Origin: Rhodospirillaceae bacterium UBA4479
GTDB lineage: Bacteria; Pseudomonadota; Alphaproteobacteria; Rhodospirillales; Casp-alpha2
NCBI GenBank assembly: GCA_002389175.1
Contig: DGNZ01000363.1
Span: forward strand, 1 to 15,140
Reading direction: 5' to 3'
DNA length: 15,140 bases
The notes beneath the pieces were generated by a model that was given only the letters and a program-made list of their open reading frames with translations, had not been told where the DNA came from and searched no databases. Each line of letters starts with the position of its first letter. The stretch's first letter is position 1. Of this stretch, positions 6,271 through 12,703 are shown piece after piece. The translations under genes were made by a program, and so were the position numbers.

Positions 6271-6289
6271 CATCCAACAAAGTTGGATG
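6271..6289 (-). promoter_or_regulatory. Perfect 8-bp hairpin in the bchZ-pufB spacer
   Basis: CATCCAAC-AAA-GTTGGATG is a perfect 8-bp inverted repeat with a 3-nt loop. No U-run follows on the - strand, so it is not an intrinsic terminator. It lies about 50 nt past the bchZ stop codon and about 95 nt before pufB. It could be a processing or stability element at the 5' end of puf mRNA, or an operator. Confidence 0.5.
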
Positions 6290-6339
6290 AACCCTTTATC
6301 GGAACCGCATGGGCGGCCCCGTCGTTGTTCGTTCGCGAC

Positions 6340-7797
6340 CTAGGCCGCGCTGCCTTCGACCAGCGATAATCTGGCGCTGTCCATGCAAGGCAGCGTCACA
6401 ATTTCTAAGCCAGCGACTCGGGCATTTTTTTCAGCCGCATCTCGAAGCCGTTTGGCGGCTGAAATGCGTGTTAAAACGGGATACGTCTCAAGGATCCGAT
6501 TGAGCGCCACTTGTGCGTCGCTCTCCCATGGAAGTTCTTGATGCTTGATGGCGAGCGTTGCATCGGTCCGGTCGAGGTCGGACCCAAGTGGCAGAATATG
6601 GAACAACGCATCGAACAAAGCGTTGCAGACTTCTTGCACCAGATAAGTCGCGCCTGCGTATCCCATAAACGGTGTGCCCGTATGGCGACGGATGATGCTG
6701 CCAGGAAAGGATGCTGGGATGAATACGGCACGACCACCAACTTCGGCCAAGTACATACGTTCGTTGTAACTGCCGTATAAAATCAGTGGTGTCTTGGTTT
6801 GGACGGCTTCGCGGACTTTTTCGTTGTCGGGTTTTTTGCCAGGTTCTCTGCTGAATGCGAAGTTACACGGCAGGCCCAAGTCGTCTTCGAGGAATTTACG
6901 AATGCCGCGCGTGTACGTCTCGGTGGCGCAGATACCGAATGATGCTGTGCCAAAGAAATCCTGGGTGACTGAGCGCCATAAATCCCAAACCGGTTTGATC
7001 GTCGTGTGCTTCTCGCGTTCGATGAACGGCTCGGGATCAATTTCAAGCAATTCACCAAGGGTGCGTAAGAAGTTGGTCGTGCTTTCAATGCCAATGGGCG
7101 CTTGAAGATATGGCTTATCCAAGTTCTCGCAAAGAATGCGGCCGAACTCTCGGTACATGCAGATATTGACGTCCGCATCGACCAAGCGTGCGACATTTGT
7201 CAAATGACTGCCCAGTGGGAACACCATGTTGACGTCGGCGCCGATACCTTCGACCAGGCGGCGGATTTCTGCCAAGTCAGATGGCATATTAAAGGTGCCG
7301 TAGCATGGGCCAATAATATTGACACGAGGCTTGGCATCCTCGGCACGTTTTTTCGCCTTCGGCATTTTGCCTTTGGGTGCGCCGTATTCCGTCCAGAGCC
7401 AATTGATCGCGCGATCAGCGCTTTGCCATTGATCTTCATCAATGGTGCGTGGCAAGAAACGTTTGATCCCCGTGCCTTGGGGGGTGACGCCGCCGCCAAT
7501 CATTTCAGCAATCGAGCCCGTGACGACCACAGAAGGCAGGTCTGGGTCGAGGGCTTCATGCGCACGGCGCATTGCGTCCTCAGTTCCGGTTTGGCCTAAT
7601 TCTTCTTCGCCCAAACCGGTGACCACGATTGGAAGTTCGTGCGGGGGCAGGGCATCCGTATAATGAAGTACCGAAGTTACGGGCAAATTCTCACAGCCGA
7701 CCGGGCCATCAATGATGACCTGTAATCCTTTGATGGCGGTGAAGACATAAACAGATCCCCAATAACCACCAGCGCGGTCGTGATCTTGGACTAACAT
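6340..7797 (-). CDS. bchZ: Chlorophyllide a oxidoreductase subunit Z
   Basis: This 485-residue NifK-like subunit of chlorophyllide a oxidoreductase (COR) pairs with BchY to form the catalytic component that reduces the C7-C8 bond. The start MLVQDHDRAGGYWGSVYVFT is canonical. Cys35 in DGPVGCENLP is at the position reported as the single BchZ ligand to the COR [4Fe-4S] cluster. NIIGPCYGTFNMPSDL and DLWRSVTQDFFGT are also family segments, and the C-terminal helical domain (about 440-475) has the ALNRILETYPVLTRISAAKRLRDAAE pattern, given here only as landmarks. Its ATG lies 7 nt inside the end of bchY, so translation is coupled. The stop TAG is 161 nt before pufB, with no terminator seen, allowing read-through into puf. 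Confidence 0.96.
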   Translation of the reverse strand: MLVQDHDRAGGYWGSVYVFTAIKGLQVIIDGPVGCENLPVTSVLHYTDALPPHELPIVVTGLGEEELGQTGTEDAMRRAHEALDPDLPSVVVTGSIAEMIGGGVTPQGTGIKRFLPRTIDEDQWQSADRAINWLWTEYGAPKGKMPKAKKRAEDAKPRVNIIGPCYGTFNMPSDLAEIRRLVEGIGADVNMVFPLGSHLTNVARLVDADVNICMYREFGRILCENLDKPYLQAPIGIESTTNFLRTLGELLEIDPEPFIEREKHTTIKPVWDLWRSVTQDFFGTASFGICATETYTRGIRKFLEDDLGLPCNFAFSREPGKKPDNEKVREAVQTKTPLILYGSYNERMYLAEVGGRAVFIPASFPGSIIRRHTGTPFMGYAGATYLVQEVCNALFDALFHILPLGSDLDRTDATLAIKHQELPWESDAQVALNRILETYPVLTRISAAKRLRDAAEKNARVAGLEIVTLPCMDSARLSLVEGSAA

Positions 7798-9350
7798 CCA
7801 ATCGCTCCTTCGACCTTGGCTTTTTTGTCGACAGGGCGTTTCGCCGCTTCTCGTCTCGCCGCGTTTTTCTTGCGGAAAGAAGAATGATCATCTGGGGTAT
7901 CTTCCCAGACACCAGCGTTGTCACCGGTGCCGACACCTTCAAAAAAGGCATGCATCTTATCAAAGCGGCTTTTGTTTCCGATGGCACTGTTAAACAGTTG
8001 ACCCAACATGCCTGCACCAGCTGCACCAAACAGGGGACGGGCTGACACGAGGTTCGTGTAATACAACGATGGGATCGTCAGTTCTTTGGCTTTTTGCACA
8101 ATAGGCGTCGTGCCAACCGCGATGTCTGGTTTGTATTCCATGACGGCGGCCATATCTTGCTCAAGCGACGCGCGGAAATTCACTTCGATCCCACGTGCCT
8201 CTAGCCAGTCGCGATCATGCTCAGACCAAGGTGTTTTCGGGCACGCCGAGCCAACATATTTAAGATCAGCGCCAGATTCGACAAGCAAGCGAGCGACAAG
8301 AAGTTCTGATCCTTCGTAACCCGTCAGCGTTACGCTACCTTTGATTTGGTTATTTGCGATACCCTCTTTGATGGCGGGTAACGCTTTGTTTTGGGCTTCA
8401 TCGATGAGCTTCTTAGAGACGTTGCACGCTTTGCCGATCTCTTCGAGCCATCTTGCCGTACCTTCGACACCAACAGGGGCAGAGCCAACGATGGGACGGC
8501 CTGCTTCTTTGAATTCGCGGGTGACACTGGTGTAAAACGGATGGATGGCAGCCACTGCCGTACAATCGAGTGCTGAATAAAGCTCACGCCATTCGCGTGT
8601 CGGGACCACGGGACCAGCAGCAAGGCCAAGTGGCTCAAGCAATTGACCGATGGTCATAGGATCAATCGGGAACATTTCACCGATCAATGAAACGGTTGGT
8701 TTTTCGCTGACACCCTGACTTGGTGCCATGACGGGGCCCAGCTCTGCTTCGGACCGGGCGTATTTCAACATGGCCCCGGCGAGAACGTCTTTCGCTTCGG
8801 CATGAGTTGGAACACCAAAACCCGGTACGTCGATGCCAATGATGCGCACGCCATCAATTTCTTTGGGTAACATTTGAAGCGGTATGCCAGAAGCCGTTGG
8901 AACACAAAGATTGGTGACTACCACCACGTCGTACTTTTCAGGGTCTGCAATTTCTTGCACGGCGTCGCGGACATCTTCGTAAAGTTTGCCGGTCACCAGT
9001 GTTTCTGAATTGAATGGAACATATCCGACTGATCGCCGCGCGCCATAGAAGTGCGAAGTAAATGTCAGGCCATAAACACAACATGCCGAACCACAAAGAA
9101 CAGATGCCGTTCGGCGCATGCGTAAACCGACACGTAACGATCCGAATGCGGGGCACATGCTTTGGGGTTTGTCATGCGGGCCAGCAGGGTAATCCTTGGC
9201 ATATTGTTCCAGGATTTCACTTTTGCCAGCTTTCTTAGCAGCCGCCTTCATCTGGTCTGCACCAGCATGACATCCGACGCCATCAGACTTGAGGGCTTCT
9301 TCATTCACGATGGTCTCTGACGTTTCTAGGAGTGCTGCTTTATCGCTCAT
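7791..9350 (-). CDS. bchY: Chlorophyllide a oxidoreductase subunit Y
   Basis: This 519-residue NifD-like COR subunit has three cysteines at positions that fit the BchY cluster ligands reported for Roseobacter denitrificans (62, 87, 145) with a constant offset of four: Cys66 (SMCPAFGSLR), Cys91 (LCGSACCVYG) and Cys149 (NLCVPTASG). Together with BchZ Cys35 this completes the [4Fe-4S] site. The first 40 or so residues are polar and variable. The C-terminus is rich in Lys/Arg (about 490-515) and ends GAIGC. It starts at ATG 9350, 15 nt after bchX, with AAGGA about 11 nt upstream. Its end overlaps the bchZ start by 7 nt. It acts in the cytoplasm. Confidence 0.96.
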   Translation of the reverse strand: MSDKAALLETSETIVNEEALKSDGVGCHAGADQMKAAAKKAGKSEILEQYAKDYPAGPHDKPQSMCPAFGSLRVGLRMRRTASVLCGSACCVYGLTFTSHFYGARRSVGYVPFNSETLVTGKLYEDVRDAVQEIADPEKYDVVVVTNLCVPTASGIPLQMLPKEIDGVRIIGIDVPGFGVPTHAEAKDVLAGAMLKYARSEAELGPVMAPSQGVSEKPTVSLIGEMFPIDPMTIGQLLEPLGLAAGPVVPTREWRELYSALDCTAVAAIHPFYTSVTREFKEAGRPIVGSAPVGVEGTARWLEEIGKACNVSKKLIDEAQNKALPAIKEGIANNQIKGSVTLTGYEGSELLVARLLVESGADLKYVGSACPKTPWSEHDRDWLEARGIEVNFRASLEQDMAAVMEYKPDIAVGTTPIVQKAKELTIPSLYYTNLVSARPLFGAAGAGMLGQLFNSAIGNKSRFDKMHAFFEGVGTGDNAGVWEDTPDDHSSFRKKNAARREAAKRPVDKKAKVEGAIGC

Positions 9351-9365
9351 TGATATGTCTAGTCC

Positions 9366-10364
9366 TTAAGCGTTGTCGTAAACGACTTCGAGAGATTGTT
9401 TCGCCAGGGCTGAAGCGCTGCACATGTCTTCAATCTTTGCACCCTGTAGAACGACGTCACGACCGGTGTCATGACTGGAGAACAAGTCCAGTAACTCGTC
9501 ATTGGTCAGAGTTGTCGGCTGTTGAGGTGGTGCTTCAGCGACATTAACGGCGAGGTCTTCAAAGATGGACGCCCAGTCACCGCCAGGAATACCGATGATC
9601 TCGTAGTTAGCACTTTTGCGGCGAATGTCTTCGTCAGCCGGGATTGCAGACAACACTGGAATGCCAACTTTTTTGGCAAATGCCTGGGCTTCGCCCGTGC
9701 CGTCATCTTTGTTGATGACCATACCTGCAACGCCGACGTTGCCGCCAAGATTGCGGAAATATTCAACCGCGGAGCAAACATTGTTCGCAACGTATAGGGA
9801 TTGCATATCGTTTGAGCCGACGACGATGACCTTTTGGCACATGTCGCGGGCGATCGGCAGGCCGAAGCCACCGCAAACCACGTCGCCCAAGAAATCTAAA
9901 AGAATGTAATCGAAGTTCCAATCATGGAAGCCGAGGTTCTCAAGCTGCTCAAAACCGTGGATGATTCCACGTCCACCGCAACCACGACCCACTTCGGGGC
10001 CACCCAATTCCATCGCATAGACACCGTCGCGCACAAAGCAGACATCACCAATTTCAAGCGTGTCGCCAGCTTCTTTTTTCTTGCTTGATGTCTCAATGAT
10101 TGTCGGCACGCTTTTACCGCCGAACAGCAAGGAAGTGGTGTCACTTTTTGGATCACAACCGATCAGCAATACTTTTTTGCCTTGCTGGGCCATCATGTAG
10201 CTCAGATTCGAAAGCGTGAAACTTTTGCCAATGCCGCCTTTGCCATAGATCGCGATGATCTGTGTTTCTTTGGTGACGGGTCCAGTCGCTGGGGCCTCTG
10301 GCTCTTGGGCAGCTTCTTCGCGAAGTGCCTGTGTCATTTGGTCCGCTGCTGTGGAATTCGTCAT
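9366..10364 (-). CDS. bchX: Chlorophyllide a oxidoreductase iron protein (subunit X)
   Basis: This 332-residue NifH-like ATPase passes electrons to BchY/BchZ. It contains the P-loop YGKGGIGKSF (40-49), the switch region LIGCDPKSDTT (67-77), and the two cysteines that bind the inter-subunit [4Fe-4S] cluster: Cys129 (GRGCGGRG) and Cys164 (DVVCGGFG). A polar, acidic 30-residue N-terminal extension precedes the fold, as usual for BchX. I chose ATG 10364 because it overlaps the bchC stop as ATGA and has GGAG 9 nt upstream; an in-frame start at 10400 lies inside bchC and is less likely. The length then matches the family. Confidence 0.96.
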   Translation of the reverse strand: MTNSTAADQMTQALREEAAQEPEAPATGPVTKETQIIAIYGKGGIGKSFTLSNLSYMMAQQGKKVLLIGCDPKSDTTSLLFGGKSVPTIIETSSKKKEAGDTLEIGDVCFVRDGVYAMELGGPEVGRGCGGRGIIHGFEQLENLGFHDWNFDYILLDFLGDVVCGGFGLPIARDMCQKVIVVGSNDMQSLYVANNVCSAVEYFRNLGGNVGVAGMVINKDDGTGEAQAFAKKVGIPVLSAIPADEDIRRKSANYEIIGIPGGDWASIFEDLAVNVAEAPPQQPTTLTNDELLDLFSSHDTGRDVVLQGAKIEDMCSASALAKQSLEVVYDNA

Positions 10365-11308
10365 GCTATGTTGCTCCAATCCATTACCATCTTCAGGCAA
10401 TTTGGGTCTGTGAATGCTGTTTCGTATGCAGATTCCGCTTTGTCAGCGGCTTCGCGATGCGAAATCAGTCCTTCTAGGCTAAGGGCCCCGCTGTCGATCA
10501 GGCGGCGTGCCGCCATCAAGTCTCCGGGGTGAAATTCGGCTGAAATTCTAAAACGGGCTTCGCGCATAAATGCGGGCGGGAAACCGAACGATGGTCTGCC
10601 CTTATAAAACCCAGCGAGAACAATCTCACCGGAATGCGCGAGGCGACTGATCAGTGTATCGAGAAGGTCTTCATCGCCACTGACATCAACAACTGTCCGG
10701 TAGTCTTTTCGTTGATCTTGTTCAGGGTCACAAACGAGATATCCCTCGCCACCACTCATACGATCTGGATGCTTTTCCCAAACAGTGGGGGGTGGGGAAC
10801 CAAGCGCGATTGCAGTCCGCGCAATCAAGCGGCCCAAAGTTCCATGACCTACAATGAGATCAGGCTGACAAGCTTCGGTTCCGAATGGTGTGAGCGCGTG
10901 GTGCGCTGTTGCAGCCAATGCCAGCAACACGCCAAGTTCGCCGAGAGATGTATCAATCTGCGCGACACGATCTGCTTTGGTCACAAGGGTGCGTGCAGCG
11001 CCGCCGAACAGGCCTTTGACGTCCTGATAACAATTAGCACCAGGTACAAATACCATGTCGCCCTTGCTGACGTTAGAATTCGCGGCACATTCAACCACTT
11101 CGCCGACCGATTCGTAACCCGGAACGAGCGGATAGCCCATGCCAGGGAAGGAAGGCATATCGCCCGTCCATAAAAGTTTTTCGGTGCCTGTGCTGATGCC
11201 GCTCCAATGAACGCGGACAACAATATCATCTTCTTCAGGTGGGGTAAGAGTGACGGAAGAGAGAGCGAGCTTTCGCTGATCTTCGAAAACGACAGCTTTT
11301 GTTTCCAT
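10361..11308 (-). CDS. bchC: Bacteriochlorophyllide dehydrogenase BchC (3-(1-hydroxyethyl) dehydrogenase)
   Basis: This 315-residue member of the medium-chain dehydrogenase/reductase family oxidises the C3 hydroxyethyl group of bacteriochlorophyllide a to acetyl. The start METKAVVFED, the segment WSGISTGTEKLLWTG (35-49), PLVPGYESVGEVV (60-72) and the dinucleotide-binding LIVGHGTLGRL (151-161) are family features; the catalytic zinc ligands of alcohol dehydrogenases are not evident. ATG 11308 is chosen because METKAVV is the family N-terminus and GGGG precedes it; an ATG at 11347 would add 13 residues. The stop overlaps the bchX start as ATGA. A sigma70-like promoter with twin PpsR-type sites lies about 70-110 nt upstream. 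Confidence 0.95.
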   Translation of the reverse strand: METKAVVFEDQRKLALSSVTLTPPEEDDIVVRVHWSGISTGTEKLLWTGDMPSFPGMGYPLVPGYESVGEVVECAANSNVSKGDMVFVPGANCYQDVKGLFGGAARTLVTKADRVAQIDTSLGELGVLLALAATAHHALTPFGTEACQPDLIVGHGTLGRLIARTAIALGSPPPTVWEKHPDRMSGGEGYLVCDPEQDQRKDYRTVVDVSGDEDLLDTLISRLAHSGEIVLAGFYKGRPSFGFPPAFMREARFRISAEFHPGDLMAARRLIDSGALSLEGLISHREAADKAESAYETAFTDPNCLKMVMDWSNIA

Positions 11309-11354
11309 GTGAACCCCGTATGGCCGCACCTGAATTGGCGCTGGCATTCCTGCG

Positions 11355-11380
11355 TATTACATTTGTTTAACAATGTAATA
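11355..11380. repeat. 9-bp perfect inverted repeat overlapping the bchC start-of-transcription region
   Basis: TATTACATT (11355-11363) and AATGTAATA (11372-11380) are perfect inverted copies separated by 8 bp (TGTTTAAC). On the - strand it covers the end of the -10 box and the expected transcription start. Half the repeat would be missing from the RNA, so a DNA operator is more likely than an mRNA hairpin. It overlaps the proximal PpsR-type site by 7 bp. No regulator can be assigned. Confidence 0.5.
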
Positions 11381-11391
11381 GTAACTCGACA
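11374..11391. promoter_or_regulatory. PpsR/CrtJ-type operator, bchC promoter-proximal site
   Basis: TGTAATAGTAACTCGACA fits TGT-N12-ACA, the recognition palindrome of the redox- and light-responsive repressor PpsR (CrtJ). It covers the -10 box (11378-11383) of the bchC promoter on the - strand. Confidence 0.75.
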
Positions 11392-11405
11392 CTATGATAT
11401 GTCAA
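11378..11405 (-). promoter_or_regulatory. Sigma70-like promoter of bchCXYZ (puf superoperon)
   Basis: On the - strand, TTGACA (11405-11400, perfect consensus) and TACTAT (11383-11378) are 16 bp apart. The inferred transcription start is near 11371, giving a leader of about 60 nt to bchC ATG 11308. Each hexamer lies within one TGT-N12-ACA site, so repressor binding should block polymerase. No terminator is seen between crtF and this point, so crtF transcripts may also read through. Confidence 0.72.
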
Positions 11406-11417
11406 TTAAACTTTACA
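11400..11417. promoter_or_regulatory. PpsR/CrtJ-type operator, bchC promoter-distal site
   Basis: TGTCAATTAAACTTTACA fits TGT-N12-ACA and contains the -35 hexamer of the bchC promoter. It lies exactly 8 bp from the proximal site, the spacing known for cooperative CrtJ binding at the Rhodobacter capsulatus bchC promoter. Confidence 0.78.
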
Positions 11418-11454
11418 CTTTAAAAATATTTATATGATGGAATGGTTTGTCGGG

Positions 11455-12606
11455 TTATTTGGTCGCAAGAGCGAGCTGTGCTAGGGCTGGATTGATGGTG
11501 GAATGGCGTGAAACCGAAGAGAATCCAGCCGCAGTCAGAAGCGCTTTGTGTTCGGCAAACGTTCGCACCCGACCTGACTGCATCGCCAATAGATAAAAAT
11601 TAAAATAAGCGTCTGACGTTCGGTCATGTGCACGATCACCGGCGAAGGGTTCCGCAATCAGCAATCTCCCCCCGTTCGGAAGGGCGGCATGGGCTTTTTT
11701 TAATAACGCCAGAACCGTTTCGTCGCTGTGATCATATGCCACGCGAACAAGCGTCATAAGATCTGCATTGGGGGGCAGATCGCCGTTCTTAAAATCACCA
11801 CCGATAGCCGTGATGCGATCCCCGATGCCAGCACGTTTGAAGCGCTCTGTTGCCGCTGTCGCGACTTGGGGAAGATCAAAAATATTGAGATCCGCTGTGG
11901 GAGCGACATCGGCGACATGTTGCATAAAAGTGCCGGTGCCACCGCCGATATCGATGATGCGTTGATACGGTTTGAAATCAAAACTCGTGGTCACAATTTC
12001 GGCGATCATGATTTGTGATGACGCCATTAAATCACTGTAAGTATTGGTCATTTCCTGAACCATCGATTCGTGACGGTCATCAGCAAGATAAGACCAGAAT
12101 GCACCGATTTCGGTTTCTTTGACGTCACCGCGCATCAACGCCATTGGATCAGACAGGTCGCGATAAAGCTTCGCATGATGAAGGATCATTGCGACAACAC
12201 CAGGATTATCGATGAGCGCTGCACCCTTTAAGCCGAGACTATATTGATCGTCGTTATGCTGTACGGCGAGGCCCAATGAAGTGGCCCCGCGAATCAGTCT
12301 TTCAGCCACGGGTGCTGAGAGGTTGGTGTGCCGTGCAATCGCATCGACATTCATGGGGCCCCCGGCCAATTCGGTATGCAAACGAGACTCCACAAACGCA
12401 TATAAAATTTGGGTGTAAACAAAGCCTGCACACAGGTCGAATAGGCCTTGAGATTGACTGCGGCTGATGTGTCGGGTCAGTGGAAAACTTGCGAGCCATT
12501 GTCGTGCGCGCGCGCACGAGGCAATGCGAATGATGAAGTTGCGAAATGATTGCATGGGCGATTCTTTGGGCTTTGTTGATTGCCGTGACTTGGTGTCTGA
12601 GTGCAT
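11455..12606 (-). CDS. crtF: Hydroxyneurosporene / 1-hydroxycarotenoid O-methyltransferase CrtF
   Basis: This 383-residue SAM-dependent methyltransferase puts the methyl group on the C1 hydroxyl of acyclic carotenoids in spheroidene and spirilloxanthin synthesis. A winged-helix dimerisation domain fills roughly residues 55-135 (FDLCAGFVYTQILYAFVESR). The methyltransferase core begins with the SAM loop IIDIGGGTGTFMQH (217-230), followed by NIFDLPQV (241-248) and GGRLLIAEPFAGDR (312-325). ATG 12606 is preferred over an in-frame TTG at 12612. A further ATG at 12555 (MQSFRNF) is a credible alternative, since the first 17 residues are polar and not family-like. It is transcribed divergently from crtD and lies 146 nt before bchC on the same strand without an intervening terminator. 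Confidence 0.92.
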   Translation of the reverse strand: MHSDTKSRQSTKPKESPMQSFRNFIIRIASCARARQWLASFPLTRHISRSQSQGLFDLCAGFVYTQILYAFVESRLHTELAGGPMNVDAIARHTNLSAPVAERLIRGATSLGLAVQHNDDQYSLGLKGAALIDNPGVVAMILHHAKLYRDLSDPMALMRGDVKETEIGAFWSYLADDRHESMVQEMTNTYSDLMASSQIMIAEIVTTSFDFKPYQRIIDIGGGTGTFMQHVADVAPTADLNIFDLPQVATAATERFKRAGIGDRITAIGGDFKNGDLPPNADLMTLVRVAYDHSDETVLALLKKAHAALPNGGRLLIAEPFAGDRAHDRTSDAYFNFYLLAMQSGRVRTFAEHKALLTAAGFSSVSRHSTINPALAQLALATK

Positions 12607-12625
12607 AACCAATAGACTTTCGGCA

Positions 12626-12652
12626 ATTGTAATGTGGTCATATGAGTGTCAA
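12626..12652 (-). promoter_or_regulatory. Possible crtF promoter
   Basis: On the - strand, TTGACA (12652-12647) and TACAAT (12631-12626) are good hexamers but only 15 bp apart, shorter than the ideal 17. The implied leader to ATG 12606 would be very short. The -35 hexamer is one arm of the PpsR-type palindrome at 12647-12664. Confidence 0.4.
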
Positions 12653-12664
12653 TTTATATTGACA
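12647..12664. promoter_or_regulatory. PpsR/CrtJ-type operator between crtF and crtD
   Basis: TGTCAATTTATATTGACA fits TGT-N12-ACA and is almost wholly palindromic, with 7-bp arms TGTCAAT / ATTGACA around a 4-bp centre. It sits in the 97-bp divergent region, about 40 bp from each start codon, and could repress both genes. Its ACA end lies only 3 bp before a TTG that could otherwise be read as a crtD start, which favours the ATG at 12704. Confidence 0.8.
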
Positions 12665-12703
12665 TAATTGAGCGACAAGCGAAAGACGAGAAAGTTAAAG
12701 ATC

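Noticed and set aside
6211..6273. A 20-codon - strand frame (ATG at 6273, stop TAA at 6211) in the bchZ-pufB spacer that could be a leader peptide.
   Set aside because: It has no ribosome binding site, its ATG lies inside a hairpin stem, and a frame this short is expected by chance.
6179..6280. In-frame upstream extension of pufB to a TTG at 6280, adding 34 residues.
   Set aside because: The strong AAGGAGG site sits directly before ATG 6178 and the family N-terminus begins there; the extra residues show no LH1 beta similarity.
7102..7599. A 165-codon + strand open frame opposite bchZ.
   Set aside because: It is a shadow of the conserved bchZ reading frame and has no recognisable features.
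12668..12703. TTG at 12668 as the crtD start codon.
   Set aside because: It lies 3 bp after the PpsR-type palindrome, would add 12 basic residues not typical of CrtD, and the ATG at 12704 gives the standard N-terminus.
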